DNA of 64,000 nucleotides from Sophora flavescens (GCA_030762895.1 CM061070.1:51907007-51971006); one strand, 5' to 3'; positions 22,017 to 35,566 are shown, counted from the stretch's first letter. Notes: a model not told the origin generated them from the sequence alone. Translations and numbers: made by a program.

Positions 22017-25000
22017 ATTTTTTTTTAATCTAAGTAGTATGCTAATGCATCACTATAGTAGATGATCATCCCAACCAGGTTGGCACCATCACTCCTATCT
22101 ATCATCTGCAGCATACTACAATTCTATTAATAAAAAAAGTAAAAAAATACAAAGAAAAGAAACAAAGGACATAGAGGGACATAAAACCTTAACCCATGCA
22201 AAAAGAAAAAATCTAAGAAAACCTATAATTGGGAAGGCCTAGTCTATTTCGACCAAACTCTTCACCAATAAAAGGTGGAAAAGTATCCCACCAAGTAAAA
22301 CCTTGGTGATGAAGACCATAAGAAGCTAGCCTATCGGTACACATTGCCTTCTCTATATATATGAGTTACATTGAAATTCATAGACTTAACTAACACAATA
22401 CAATTCTTCCATATATTATGCAATTTGCATGGAATGCATAATCTACTCCTAAAAGCCAAAACCATAAGCTGTGAATCGGTTTCAAGCCAAAGATTGGTTC
22501 ATCCTCTCCTTGAAGCTATTTCAACTGAATACATAGCACCCACAAGTTTTGCAAAAACTAAAGTTGAGGTGGCTAAGCTTGCTGAGAAACATCCACAAGC
22601 AGCAACATTCCATCCTCAAAAAATGCCTCCACAAGTTGATCTTCCAGGATTCCCAAGAGCAACTCCATCCGAATTTACTTTGATCCAATTGCAGAGAGGT
22701 TGCATCCATATCACTTCTTTAATTTTTGGAGCTTTACTGAAATGCAAATCAACAAGAAAAGCATTAGAATTCTAAAATCATCAATCGAATTAGAGCAAGA
22801 TCCCGAAGATAACTTCCTTAACATATTGACAGCAGCAACAATCATATTGCAAGCAAGCCTTGGCTGCATCTTTGATTCCTCAAACCTGCATTTATTTCTA
22901 ACAAACCAAATAGCCCAAATAGTATGAACAATTGAAGAGATAATGACATCTTGCAGCTGAGAACTCCACTGCTTATCACAAATTGAAAACAAACTTATAA
23001 AAGCAGAATCAATCTTAAATTGAACCATATGACTTAGCCATTTCCAAATTTCTAAAGCATAGGGTAATTGAAGAAACAAATGAACTGGACTTTCTTCAGC
23101 CATACCACACAAATTGTACAAAGAAGCCATATGACAACCTCTCTTTTTGAGTTCCAAATCAACCGGCATTCTCTCATGGATAGCTCTCCAAAGAATAAAA
23201 GACCTAGATGGAGGAATATGATTTTTCCAAATCAACTTCCCCCATGAACAAGAATTGGAACTAGGCTTAAACCAAAAGTAAGCTTCTTTAAAATTCAGAT
23301 CACCTATTTCAGAATTTATCCAAATAGGCTTATCCTCAATCGACCTATGAGGGATAACCATTTGATTTGCTGCAGAAATTATGTTAGGAAATTTGTTTAT
23401 CATATAATCAGTAAATGACCAAGAGCCATTGTGTATGAACTCCACCATTTTTGCTTTCAAATTCAAAGAACTAGGAATGTTAAGAAAGTTCAAAACAAAA
23501 TCCCTATCATCTAGCCAAACATTAGACCAAAAGTTTATGTTTTTACCATTCCTAATAACCCAACCACTGTTGCTTACAGCAATGGAGATATATGATTTAA
23601 TCCCTGACCAAATAGAGGATTGTACATGGTAAGGGATAGACTTAGAATCTTTCAAAAACCTACTCCTCAAGAATTTAGCCCACTGACTAGAGGAATAAAG
23701 AACCTCCCAAGCAAGTTTCAGCATTGCAGCATCATTCAATGCCTTGAATGACCTCAAATCCAAATCACCATCAACATATGCAGAGCATACCTTAAACCAT
23801 GAAACAGTTACAATCTTCCTACATTCAACTTGGCCTGACCAAATAAAATTCCTTATGCAAGTGTCAACTTGATTTAAGAAGCCATGCCAAAAATAATGGC
23901 TCTAACTAGCTGGACTCTGCCCATTATAGATAGCATACTACCCTTCCAGCTAGCTAACCTACTTTTGATTTTATCGACTATTGGTTGCAAATGGGATCTT
24001 CTAGGTTTGCCTTTGAATAAAGGCACTCCCAAGTATGTTATAGGGAGATTTCCAACTCCAAAACCCAAAAACCTAGCTAAATCAGTCACTCTATTACTAG
24101 GCATGCTTCTAGGAAAGAATTTACACTTTTTAAGGCTTAGAAACTGCCCTGAACAATCACCATACCACTTAAACAGATTCATAAGATTCCTTAAGTTCTT
24201 TATAGTTCCCTTGCAGAAAACAAGAATGTCATATGCATACATAATATGAGAAGGAGTTTGAAAACCTCTAGAGCTAGACATTGGTATCAATTTACCTGAA
24301 TTCACTAAGGCAGTAATGCCACTGCTCAAAACCTCCTCTGCTAGACAGAACAACAAGGGGGATAATGGATCCCCCTGCCTCACACCCCTCTTGCACTTAA
24401 AGAAGCCAATCATATGACCATTTACAGAGATTGAGAGATTTGCAGAAACAATGATCGATAGCTTCCACCCACATACAAAATTTTGAATCAAAACCAAAAG
24501 CCTTAAGAATATGAATTAAAAACTTCCAATCAATGGTGTCAAAAGCTTTTTTCAAATCAAATTTCAATGCTATATTGCCTCCAAAACATTTCTTATCCAA
24601 CATGTTTAAACCCTCGGAGGAAACACAAATGCACTCTAATATCTGGCTACCCTTAAGAAAACCTCTTTGATGCTTTGAAACAATTTTAGGAGCTATTTGA
24701 CCCAATCTATCAGCTAAAATTTAAGTTGTAATTTTAAACTGAAAGTTAGCTAAAGCTATAGGCCTAAAGTTTTCTATCCTATCAGCTCCTTTAAACTTTG
24801 GAATCAAAAGAATCACATTTGAATTGAGATTAGGATATATAGAACCTTGAATGAAAAACTGAAGGCAGGAATTAAACACATCACTCCCAATAATATCCCA
24901 AAAAGCATGATAAAAACCTCCCCCAAACCCATCTGACCCAGGGGAGATGTTTGCGTCCAAAGAGAATACAATAGCTTTAACCTCTTCTAAAGTAGGCAAG

Positions 25001-25721
25001 CTAGTTAGCATAATGTTGTCTAAGGGCTCAACTATAGAAGGAATGACATTATCAACCAAACCATTACCAAAACAGCTGTTATTTGAAGCATACAAATCAG
25101 TGAAAAAACTTAAGACATGATTTTCAATTTTAACATTACTACTTAAAACAGAATCTGCAGTTCTAAGCACAACAAGTTGTTTAGTGACATTTCTAATCTT
25201 AGTAGCCTTATAAAATAAAGCCGAGTTCCTATCTCCATGTTGATACCACTTTATTCTAGACTTATCTCTCCAATAGGCTTCTTCAAATCCTAAAGCTTGC
25301 TGAAAACTAATTTGAGCATTCAATTCTAAAGAAGCCAAATTTTCAGGAAAACCATTTAAGGAGATATCATGCTGGATGTTATCCAAGGCTTCCCTAGCAA
25401 CCATCACATTACTATGAACATTTCCAAAAACAAATCTATTCCATGTTCTAAATGCATGCTTTAAACATTTCAACTTATGCATCAACACAAACACGGCACA
25501 ACCAGAAGCAGGTTTCAACCACAAATCATTTATCAATCTCCTACAATCTGAATGAGCACACCACATATTCATAAATTTAAAGGGAGCATGGTAATGTGGA
25601 ATGCCTTTATTCAAAAACAGAATCAAAGGATAGTGATCAGAGCAACTCCTTGTTAGAGTGCTACATGTAACACTATCCCAATAAAACAACCAATCATCAT
25701 TGCATAAAGACCTAACTAGCC
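22017..25721 (-). mobile_element. L1-type LINE, 5'-truncated
   Basis: Non-LTR retrotransposon on the minus strand, 3.7 kb. It ends in a short poly(A) (T run at 22018-22026). An 8 bp duplication TGTTTGCT flanks it (22009-22016 and 25722-25729), within the end of the Mutator-like host. Coding remnants in order: end of endonuclease, reverse transcriptase, zf-RVT, RNase H. The 5' truncation removes ORF1 and most of the endonuclease. Confidence 0.88.
22400..25689 (-). pseudogene. LINE ORF2 pseudogene: endonuclease end, RT, zf-RVT, RNase H
   Basis: 25689-24721: endonuclease end (SDHYPLILF), linker (YWRDKSRIKWYQHGDRNSAL) and RT start (ENFRPIALANFQFK), ending in a stop. 24705-24397: KHQRGFLKG and ALKFDLKKAFDTIDWKFL with one catalytic Asp. 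A frameshift near 24480 leads to 24497-23874: GVRQGDPLSPLLF, then YAYDILVF where YADD is expected, so one catalytic Asp is Tyr, then ITYLGVPLF. 23763-22711: zf-RVT (LIWKNHIPPSRSFILWRAIHER). Downstream, in a broken frame, WIKVNSDGVALGNPG marks RNase H at about 22690-22640. Inactive. Confidence 0.85.
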
Positions 25722-26683
25722 TGTTTGCTGATTGGATTTGATCGGTTTTGAGCTAAAAAGTCATTCGATCCAATGATGAAAATAACGTGCGGTTTGGATT
25801 GGATCGGTTTGCTTCATTAAAAAAATCTCATCCAATCCAATCAAATGCGGTTTGGATTAAATTGGATAATTCGGTTTTTGTCATACTTTATTTTTTTCTT
25901 ATGTCAAGTGTCATTTTTACTTATTTAATAGTGGACAAAAGATAATTTTCATTTAAGGGAGCTAGTTTAGGGTGGCCAATACCTATTTGAACCTCTCTCT
26001 ATACTAGAATAGTAGAACCTTTATAAAAGTCATCAACTATTTATTCCTTATTAACCGTTATTTGATTTTATGAAGAGTGAGGAAAATTTTAGACAATTCT
26101 TGACAAAATATTGGAAGTTTGAGAAAAAATAATTATTGATATTTTAAACACGTTCTTTTATGTTAAATATTCTTTTATGTTAATTCTCTATATCTACTCA
26201 CATATATCCTTTTTTTTTACCTGAATCAACTACAAGTAAATTGTAACTAATTATTTTTCAAACTACTTAATTGATTTCCTATTTTTCATGTTTACTCAAT
26301 CAAGTATATATGTTATGCATCAAAACTTTTAGCAAAATATAACTTCAAGACATTAACATTTATTCTAAATAATCTCATATATGTCATTCCAACAAAAATA
26401 TTAAAGAGAATGAGGGTCGTAAAAGTATGAAAAACAATGTTTAAGTATGAATAATACTATAATTTAAAAAATAATAGAATATGTCTATAGTAGTTCGGTT
26501 AGGATTGGATTGGAATGTATTTCACTAGAGGATCCAAAATCCGATCCAATCCAATGAAAAAAGTGATTTTTTCGGTTTTCGGATTTTTTGGTTTTCGGTT
26601 TGTTCGCTTTTCAGTTTTTCGGCTCAAATTTCGCGCTTTGAATCGGTTTGCATCGGTTGATAAACACCCCCAAAACTAAACTA

Positions 26684-27462
26684 CTGGCATGTTGGTCACT
26701 GCTTCTAAACCACTATATTAGGTTGTTCGGCTGTCGTTTAAGTTACTAAAGTTTCATTATTTTCACCACCCACCTTGTTTTATTTTATAAAAACGGTAAC
26801 CAAAAGTGACAAAGTTGAGGCTCGGACAAGGGACATCTTCGCGTCATCGCAAAAGCTCAAGGCCCGGACCATCACGCTATGCAACCAATGGACTGTGTTC
26901 TATGAAACTCAATTAAATTTAAAGTATAAAACAAACGTTCAAGAATTAAGGAACTTCTTCTTCCTTGACCGACTGCTGAAAATTGGGTCTTTTGACCCGT
27001 GAAAATGACCCAGACATATCTCTCCATTCAAACCACTAAATTCTTTGATTTTTCAGTATAGTATTCGCATAATACCAAGGAAAGGAATCGTCATTCCTGT
27101 TTCAACTATATGAGACATGTTTTTCAGTTTCATTTTTACCAAATCTGAATCATTGTGAGCAAAGTAAAGCTATTTAACTTGGTTTACCAATGGACCAAAA
27201 TGGTACCCTTCAATTTTACCGTAGTTCAAAACACATTCTGGTTTATCAAAAAAAGAAGAGAAACTTGGTTCATCAATGGACATCAACAAATCCACTCACC
27301 AACTCACTGACTGTTGATCTCCCATGGAGCAGAGTGACGTGAGAATAGGTGAAGGAGGAGAGGAATTGGAATGAAATTCAAAAATAAATTATTTTTCTTT
27401 TACAATTATGTCCTTCAAAAGGATTGACCAAGATATATCATTATAGATAGTTGTCAAATTTT
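26684..27462. other. Intergenic, no gene seen
   Basis: AT-rich sequence with no supported ORF, domain or repeat boundary. A 75-codon open frame at 26775-27002 lacks family features. Confidence 0.5.
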
Positions 27463-27564
27463 AAATGATGTGACATTAGTTGTCATGATATGATTGTGTC
27501 ATATGAACAGGGTAAAAGTTACCCAAAATATTGTTTTGGTACCGAAGAATTCACCTTACTCTTA

Positions 27565-27838
27565 CTCCCTCCAATCCAATATATAAGCAAAAAAGTCCCA
27601 AGGATTTTTGTCCAATATATAAGCAAATTTTGTTTTCCAATGACTCATTTAATGACATTATTCCCAAAATATCCTTCATTTAATACAAATTCCAATGACT
27701 AATTATTGAAGATTGAAGTTTTAGATGAAGGGTAATTTAGGTAACAAACTTAATTTTTTACAAGATTCAATGAGATTAATTAACCACCTTAATATGTGTG
27801 TTCCGTTAATTTTTTCTTATAACATGGACCGGAGGTAG
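27565..27838. mobile_element. Stowaway-like MITE, copy 1
   Basis: CTCCCTCC ... GGAGGTAG ends flanked by TA (27563-27564 and 27839-27840), 274 bp, typical of Tc1/mariner-derived Stowaway MITEs. Orthologous to 35291-35566. Confidence 0.65.
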
Positions 27839-28092
27839 TATTTTAGTTTTCATGGGTGATTGGAATGCAATGTCTTTTGGTCTTAGCTAGTGCTTGGGAG
27901 GAAGTTTCCATGCCACTTGCCAAGAGGAAAAACAGAAAAAAAAATGACAAGGAAATTAATATGAGGAATAAAACTTGTGTTATTATTCCAATAAATTTCA
28001 TACCTCTATAGATTACGTATAGACTGAATGAAAAACTAGTATACATTTTAACATGACTCTCAACCTGTGGATGTATAAATCTTCCTGTATAT

Positions 28093-28604
28093 GGGCCCGT
28101 TTGGATGAGTTTTTTAAAAAATAACTTTTATCATATAAAAGTAGAAGCAGAAGTTAATACTAAAAGCAGATGTTATTTTGCGTTTGGATACAATGATTGA
28201 GAAGTACTTTTAAATCATAAAAGGTGTTTGGATGCAACTACATAAAAGCACTTTTAATTACTGAAAAGGACATGTAGGAACACTTTTTTTTAACATGTTG
28301 GATTAAAAATCACTTATTATAAATTTTGAAGATTTTAAATATTCTCTAAATTAAATTAAAAACTTTGAAATAACCTTTTATAAAAATTGTGTAAGATATT
28401 GTAAAAATTATATAATTTTTTCCTTTTAATTTTCCCCCCTAAGTTCCACAATTATATATATATATATATATATATATATTGACATACACAATTATATAAT
28501 TTTGATATTCTCATTCTGTACATTTTCTAATCTTCAATCGCTATTTCATCGTGCAGGTATTGGGCTCTATAACTTTATATGTAACTATCTAAGGGTATCT
28601 TTCT
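28093..28604. mobile_element. Truncated Harbinger/Tourist-like element
   Basis: Starts GGGCCCGTTTGGAT like the element at 35830-41626 but lacks its right terminal repeat: about 0.7 kb is missing near TCTTTCTAAG at 28600. Contains a TA microsatellite at 28453-28480. Confidence 0.55.
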
Positions 28605-28608
28605 AAGT

Positions 28609-29327
28609 CTTCTCCTTTTGATGTCATTACCTCAGTTAAAATTAGAGTAATAGTTACCAAAATTAGAGTAATAGTTACCCCATTAAAATTAGAGTAATAG
28701 TTACCCCAATGATGTGGCCCAACCAGACAATGACACCTCAATTAAAATAGTCCACTGGGTAAGACTTTTTATTTTATGCTTTGGACCCAATGGACTTTTT
28801 TTGCAAAACTAAAAGTTAGGATGCTCAGACCCCTCCTTAAAAAATGAAATTAACTCTCAACCTTTAACCTAAACCAAAAATTAACCTCAGTTCCCCCTTC
28901 ATCGAGTAACTCACCCTTCCCCCTTCATCGACCATCACCACCACCCTTCCCCGTCCATCGACCACTCACCGCCACCCTTCCCCCTTCATTTTGTTGTATT
29001 ACTAGTGCTACTTGAGGCAGGGGGAAGGATGGTGGTGAGTGGTCGATGAAGGGGGAAGGGTTGGGTGGCAGTGAGTGGTCGATGAAGGGGGAAGGGTGGC
29101 GTCGAGTGTACGATGAAGGGGGAAGGGTGGCGGTGATGGTCGATGAAGGGGGGAACTGAGGTTAATTTTTGATTTTGGTTAAAGGTTGAGAGTTAATTTC
29201 ATTTTGCAAGGAGGGGTCCGAGCATCCTAACTTTTAGTTTTGCAAAAAAGTCTATTGGGACCAAAGCATAAAATAAAAAGTCTTACCCAATGGACTATTT
29301 TAATTGAGGTGTCATTGTCTGGAGAAG
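28609..29327. mobile_element. Foldback element with GA/CT-rich minisatellite arms, copy 1
   Basis: A 0.7 kb near-palindrome. The left arm (aatagtccactgggtaagac ... acccttcccccttcatcgacc) is repeated inverted in the right arm around a short loop near 28990-29015 (gtattactagtgctact). Arms carry repeated CCCTTCCCCCTTCATCGACCA units and their complement. The left outer part has three tandem ttaaaattagagtaatagtt units; the matching right outer part has been lost here. No ORF. Confidence 0.75.
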
Positions 29328-30894
29328 TCACCTTTTATTATTCCTATATGCATTTATATATAATTTTTGTCTTGCAAAGTAAAAATAGAAGCATAGTCTT
29401 TGCTTAGAAATAGTTGTGTTCTGGAACCCAACGATTGAAACAAAATAAGAATACTTACTATCATTGTTTTTTTATTTTTTTTTTATTTTTTGCAACTTTT
29501 GGGATTTGTTATTCTTTTAACAAATTTCAATATAAGTACAATTTACATAAAATTTTAATAGGATTTTATTATAAATTAATTAAATTGAATTGAAGTGATC
29601 AATACTCATATTTCGAACAAATCTAAAGTAATTTAAGGATATAAATTGATTTTCTAGCCTGAAGAGAAATTTTGTGTTTCTTCTATCACATTTGGTCCAG
29701 TTTTTTAGTTATTAGTTTTTAGTTTTTGTTTTTACAATACGTTGTTGCAGTGGCAAATGTACAGACAAACACAATTAATCTGAGACACGTACAAATTAAA
29801 AGAGGTGGAATTGCACTTATAGTTCACCAAACGAGAATCCTATTCATGATTGTGTAATTTACGTTAATTAGGTGTGTTCATCAATCGATCCAATCCAATG
29901 CCAACCTCACTAATCGAACCGAAAAACTGACAACCGAAAGCCAAAAAAAAAACCAAAAATTTTCATTGGATTAGATTGGATTTCGGATCCTATATGTAAA
30001 ACCGATCCAATCCAAACCGAACCGGAATTGTTTAGTTCAATGAAAATAATTGTCTTTATATTACCAAAGTAATTAGTTAGTCTTTATATTTTTATAAGTT
30101 ATCAACTAATCCTTATGTTACATGAGTTTAATTGGTATGTAAATGTAATATTAGTGTAATCCTTTTTACACTCTAATCAATTATAAATCACGTTATGAGT
30201 GACTTTAATATACTTAGGACAAGAATCAAACATTTATAATAACTTAACAATTTATGATTAGTTAATAGTGTAAAATATATTTACACATGAGAGTGCATAA
30301 CAATTAAATTCATGTATATCCCGTTAAAAAGCTTATTAGAAATTGTCAATATAATATTTTAAAATTAATTTTTATTCTAAATAAGTAATAGATACGTATG
30401 ACATTTTAAATACTCATCAAATCTAAATCGAACCTAAATATTGAATGTTCTTTGATTTAATATACCTATGTAAAATATATCGATAAAAATCGAATTATCC
30501 AATCCAATCTAAACAGTATTTGATTGGATCAGATTGGATCAGGTTTTTTTAAGGAAGCAAACTGATTCAATCCAAACTGTAACGCCCTTCGTTACATTAG
30601 TAACCCAAATTAATTTCAATAAAAATCCTTCAAAACATTTAATTAAAAAAACACAAGTCATAAAATTTTTCTCAAATAACTAAGTAGGAAAATACCTCAT
30701 ATTAAATAAAATAGTATTTACAAAGTATTGAAAAATATTATTAAATCCAATCATTTGAATAAAAACTAAAAGCCTCAAAATCGGGCGTCTAATTACAATC
30801 TGAGAAAAATAGTACGTAAACCAAAGAACGTCGTCCGCATAATACTCTAAACCATACTACATTACTAACCAACTAACTAATCAAATATAACTCT

Positions 30895-31851
30895 TCAGAT
30901 CTCTGGATCCTCAACAGTGATGTCCTCGGGATCTGAAAACAACACTTATAATGAGATATAAAATCCCAGTGCACAACAATACATTTATAAAATGTTTCGA
31001 AAATAATGTTGTTCTTAGCCGGTGCGGTAACCGGAAAAACTGTCGATGGTATCCGCTAATTTCCCAAAATAATATATAAAAAAATACTTTTAATAACAAC
31101 AAAAATTTCATCAAGTCAAATGCATATAGCATAAGATCAACTCGTCTCAATGCATCACATTCCACATACCAAGTAAATTCTAAATTAATCCAAGTGGCTC
31201 GAAGGCCTCATAACTAATCTGATCTCTTGCCGGCTTGCCATAAATCTCACACATCACATGACAATGGCGTCTCATTGCCCACCCCTACTCATGAGGAATG
31301 TTTCGATGTCACCCTCCTGTCGGGGACATTTCTATTTCGATACCTCCCATGTGCACATGGCAGTATTTCTCTCTTTTCGACACCCCAACGTGTGGCGGTG
31401 TTACTTTCGATACCCCTTTTTAGGCGGTATTGCTCTTTTTCGACATCCCAATTATATGGGGATGTTACTTTCGATACCCCATTATGGTGGTATTACTTTT
31501 CAATACCCCTATCATAGGTGGTATTGCAGCAAACATCATACAACATATTATAACTCAAATATGTCATGTCTCATGCATGTAACAAACTATTTTCCATGAA
31601 TTAAACAAATAAATTTCTCCCAACAACAAGAAATCACGAATATCACAATATATCATACATGAATAAGCATCTTACAACATCAATTAATCAACTTATTCCC
31701 CTTTTAACAAAAACCCCCAATTTTAGAAATTAGGTTACTGACAATATGCATCAAATCAATTAAAAACTCCCAATTTCATATGGTAATTCTTTGTCAACAC
31801 AAACAATCATATATACCATGGAAAGAGTTCGTAAAAAGTATTGTTACTCAC
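30895..31851 (-). other. Putative LTR intron and short acidic exon, LTR E
   Basis: Intron 31851-30933 (919 bp, GTGAGT ... TTTTCAG). The following 38 bases read, after two bases, PEDITVEDPEI then TGA (30897-30895). There is no ATG in this exon, so it may be only a remnant. Similar acidic segments follow acceptors in LTRs B, C, C2 and D. Confidence 0.35.
31370..31525. repeat. Short tandem repeat in LTR E
   Basis: About four units built on tttcgatacccc ... ggtggtatt, 40-45 bp each, with paired complementary parts that could form hairpins. Open frames across it are by-products of the repeat. Confidence 0.6.
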
Positions 31852-33082
31852 CTCTTGAAGACCTCCAAATAGCTCTAAGCGTTTCCTACTGCGAATCTTA
31901 ACGTTTGCCAAGAGTTATCATCATCTTCCTCTTCCTAGACTCCCTCTTCCACAGCTATCTCTTCTTAATCCTTGAATTTCTTCTCTTCTTAGCAGTTTCT
32001 GAGTTTCTAGGTGTAATTAGGGTTCAAAAACGCACCCTAAGAGTGTTAAGATTCTATTTATAGAGCCCCCAATAGCCCAAAACGTGTAAAAACGTGCTAA
32101 CCCGCTTACTCTGCATATGGTGCTGTATTTCGCACATATCTTGAGTTATAGACATTCAAAAATTATAAATTTTATATCGTTGGAAAGATAAAAGAATTTT
32201 ATACAACTGTTATGAAGACCACAAAATCTTAAACCGACGTTTAGATAGTCAAAACGTGGATAGAATGAAAACAAAACGGTTCTGGCGCTGGAACATGAAT
32301 AGTTTGTACGAATTTGGTCATAACTTGAGCTACAAGAATCCAATTTGGACGAATTTGGTGTCTATGGAAAGCTAAGAGACAGAGCTATATTTATTATGCA
32401 GATCTCGAATTCAAAAAAGTTCTCTTTGGTTATGAAATATCCATCTTAAGTTAGGTATCTAGTCATATTATGCGAAATTGAGCTTAAAACACTGAAACTA
32501 TCTATTTATAATGGGTAACACAGCACGGGCCTTGATATGCTTATGTTTCCTATTATTATTGCAGCAATAATTTAGTCCAAGGTATGTTCTTATCCTTCTT
32601 TTTTTAAAAAAGAAAAAGAAAACATGCAATTTGGCTAAAGCCAAATTTTTTATATTGCTAACAAAGAATCCCACGTGCTATTCACGTAGGTTTCTTAATT
32701 AATTAATTTATTTTTAACTTCTTTTTTTAAATCAATTTTACATTATTGTGGAACCCACTGGATTTTTATTATAAAGAAAACAATTATAATAAACTCTTAT
32801 ACTACCTTTTTTTTATTAAAATAATTATATTTGAATTTTTAGGATGTTACACAAACTACACATTATTTTTATTATTAAATTAGATTATTTTTTAACTCAA
32901 AACTGATCCAATCCAATCCGCGAACACCTGTAATATTGACCATAAATTAACACAATGTCTTAGTGGTTCCTCAACTATCCAGTTGTCGTAGCAATGGGGT
33001 AGTTGACTTGACTATTCAAGAAGAAAAACAGTAAAAAAAATCTAATGTTATTATCCAAGTAATTTTCAAGGGCCTCAATATA

Positions 33083-33449
33083 CTCCCTCCGTTTTTTTTT
33101 CTTTGATATTTTTAATTACTTATTTTTATTCAAAAATAATGAGTATTTTATAAATCCAAGATATAATTGATCAATTTTTTTTCATATATACGCTTATATA
33201 GAATTAAATTGATTTACCTTGAAAATACACAAAATCTTCCGTACTTAAATTCAATCATAAATGTTGCATGTTTCAAAACAAAAGTGACACATATCAATGG
33301 CTAGGTACATAACGACTAGTGGAATATGAAGTAAATGTAATTAGAATTTATAAATAATTAATGATAAAAATAATAATATTTTGATACACATATATATAAA
33401 CTAATGATTTCTTAATTTATATGTAGAAACCTTAAAAAAACGGATGGAG
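33083..33449. mobile_element. Stowaway-like MITE, second type, copy 1
   Basis: CTCCCTCCGTT ... AACGGATGGAG with TA on both sides (33081-33082, 33450-33451), 367 bp. Matches 43910-44332. Confidence 0.7.
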
Positions 33450-33639
33450 TATTAATTTTTGACTCCTATTTTTCCTGCTGTCGCTTTCAAATAGAAGTTG
33501 CATATTCTGAACCTTACTCTAATTTCATTTTCATTGCTCAGTAACTCATTAATATTGTTTTGTAAATTATATAGTTATACCAGCGCAATATATATACCTA
33601 AAACAATTATACTAGGGCATATCAAACATCTTTTTGAGT

Positions 33640-34975
33640 AAGTGTTTGACTAGCAGTTCACCCAACGATGGTTCGTCGACATAGACAAGGAAATAATATC
33701 AAGTATTTAGGAGTGACCATATCATGGCAATATTAATCAATGACCGAAGTTTAATGCATGACTCATTCCACACATGAATAATTCAAAATCTGAAAATAAT
33801 AATGGTTGAATGGAAAATTTGAGCCATCCCTAATTTCCTTCAAGTCCACATTAGTTGTCATGTCTATATGAAGATGATGGATTTTAAAAGTAATAGAATA
33901 AGCTTAAAAAGAACTTTAGAGAAAACTTATTTTAATTTATAAAAATAGCTTATAATAAAATGATCGTGAAAATAGTTTATGAAAATAATTTGATATCCTC
34001 CTATTTATATTTTTATTAGCTTATATATAATTTTAATAAATTTGTATAAAAAAACTGATAAATGTGAGATTTTTTTTGGCTTATTTTAAAACAACTTATT
34101 GAATAAATGTTTAATTAAACTATATACATCAATGTCTCCTAAATGTTTCTCTACTATTGAGTACCGACTATAAATTTTTTGTTGACCGTTCTACTATTGA
34201 CTATAATTGATTGACATTGACAAGGAAATAAAATCAAGTATTTAGAAGTGGCCACTAAATATATCACTAAAGTTCTATGCATGACCCATTTCATACATGG
34301 ATGATACAAATTCTGAAAATAAAAATGGTTGAACGGAAAATTAAGGCCAACCCGAATTTCATCGAAGGTCACAAAGTCCAAAGGCTTGGTGGACCTTAAT
34401 TTGGATAGAGTGTGGACCGTTTAATTGTCATGTATCGTGTCGTCTAATAATATGAGTAGTGGCTAACACGGTATGTAATTTTTTTTGTAAATGCAAAATT
34501 GTATTAATGGGGTACTAGGATTACCCAAACCCAAATGCAACACGACATCTAATAATTTATAAAATTTCCTTCTTGACTGACTCGTACATGAGTAGTGGTA
34601 TATTTTTCAAAAAAGAACAATAATATAGTTTTGTGAATACTGAATAATATCTTTTATAACATAATAACAAGGAAAGCAATTAATTACTTTTCTGTCACCA
34701 CATCCTATTAATTTAATTAATTTAAAATACCATTGTCAAATTATAAAAGAATAATAGTTTCAATAGTTTGAGGTCTATTCATACATGAATGATACCAATT
34801 CTGGAAATAATAATGGTTGAATAGAAAATTAAGGCTACAACCTGATTTTCTTCGAATGCCACAAATCCAAAAGCTTGGTGGACCTTAATTTGGGTAGGGT
34901 GTGGACCAACGTTTAATTATCATGTGTGGTCTATTAATATGAGCGGTAGCAAACACGACATCCTACTAATTGATA
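33640..34975. repeat. Diverged ~0.5 kb tandem blocks, copy 1
   Basis: Three blocks (near 33640, 34180 and 34760) share attcaaaatctgaaaataataatggttgaat..aaaatt..ggcc, cttggtggaccttaatttgg, gtgtggacc and ttaattgtcatgt. No ORF. The minus-strand open frame at 34154-34381 falls within a block and has no family features. Confidence 0.6.
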
Positions 34976-35290
34976 AAATTTCCTTGCTTGACTGACTCGT
35001 ATATGAGTAATGGTATACTTTCTAAGAAATAAAATAATAAAAATACACCATATATAATATATAATATTAAAAATATAGTTTTATGAATAATATCTTTTAT
35101 AACATAATAACAAAGAAAACAGTAAATTACTTTTGTCACATCATGCTATCAATTTAATTAATTTAAAATACCATGGTCAATTTAACTTAAATGATGTGAC
35201 ATTAGTTGTCATGATATGATTGTGCCATATGAACAGGGTAAAAGTTACCCAAAATATCGCTTTGGTATCGAAGAATTCACCTTACTCTTA

Positions 35291-35566
35291 CTCCCTCCAG
35301 TCCAATATATAAGCAAAAATGTCCGAAGGATTTTTGTCCAATATATAAGTAAATTTTGTTTTTCAATGACTCATTTAATGATATTATTCCCAAAATATCA
35401 TTCATTTAATACAAATTCCAATGACTAATTATTGAATATTGAAGTTTTAGATGAAGGGTAATTTAGGTAACAAACTTAATTTTTTACAAGATTCAATGAG
35501 ATTAATTAACCACCTTAATATGTGTGTTCCATTAATTTTTTTGCTTATAATATGAACCGCAGATAG
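35291..35566. mobile_element. Stowaway-like MITE, copy 2
   Basis: Orthologue of 27565-27838 in the second duplication unit: CTCCCTCC start, CAGATAG end (right terminus decayed), TA on both sides, 276 bp. Confidence 0.6.

Larger units (their letters stand above)
22005..26671 (-). mobile_element. Mutator-like non-autonomous element (GATCCAATCC type), split by a LINE
   Basis: Ends GGGATGTTTGC and AAACACCCCC form short imperfect inverted repeats. The flanks carry a perfect duplication AAAACTAAACTA (21993-22004 and 26672-26683), 9-12 bp depending on how the ends are set, best matching Mutator-like elements. Subterminal regions are rich in GGATTGGATC repeats. Related copies at 29870-32929 and 42967-43758 lie in the opposite orientation. 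Body without the LINE is about 960 bp and has no ORF. A LINE occupies 22017-25721. Confidence 0.65.
30578..32851 (-). mobile_element. Solo LTR E (chromovirus type)
   Basis: TGTAACG ... GTTACA ends with perfect target duplication CAAAC (30573-30577 and 32852-32856), 2274 bp. The duplicate segment near 43680 shows the empty site. On the minus strand: TATA box TATAAATA at 32062-32055, donor-like AAGAG|GTGAGT at 31851, acceptor-like TTTTCAG at 30933-30939. Unit repeats of about 40 bp occupy 31370-31525. No internal domain remains. Confidence 0.85.
29870..32929 (+). mobile_element. Mutator-like element (GATCCAATCC type), split by a solo LTR
   Basis: Ends AGGTGTGTTC and GCGAACACCT; subterminal GATCCAATCC and CCGAAAA repeats as in 22005-26671. 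Flanking 9-mers ACGTTAATT and ATATTGACC are only loosely alike. The solo LTR 30578-32851 lies inside. Confidence 0.6.
27463..35187 (+). repeat. Segmental duplication, copy 1
   Basis: Begins near AAATGATGTGACATTAGTTG and matches 35188-46080 block by block in the same order and orientation: Stowaway, truncated Harbinger-like element, foldback element, Mutator-like element, second Stowaway, tandem 0.5 kb blocks. A 2.3 kb solo LTR (30578-32851) is private to this copy. Without it the unit is about 5.4 kb. No host gene inside. Confidence 0.8.

Noticed and set aside
26775..27002. 75-codon plus-strand frame
   Set aside because: No domain, no start context, and a composition like surrounding non-coding sequence.
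31227..31599. Two overlapping open frames in LTR E
   Set aside because: They cover the short tandem repeat and have no family features.
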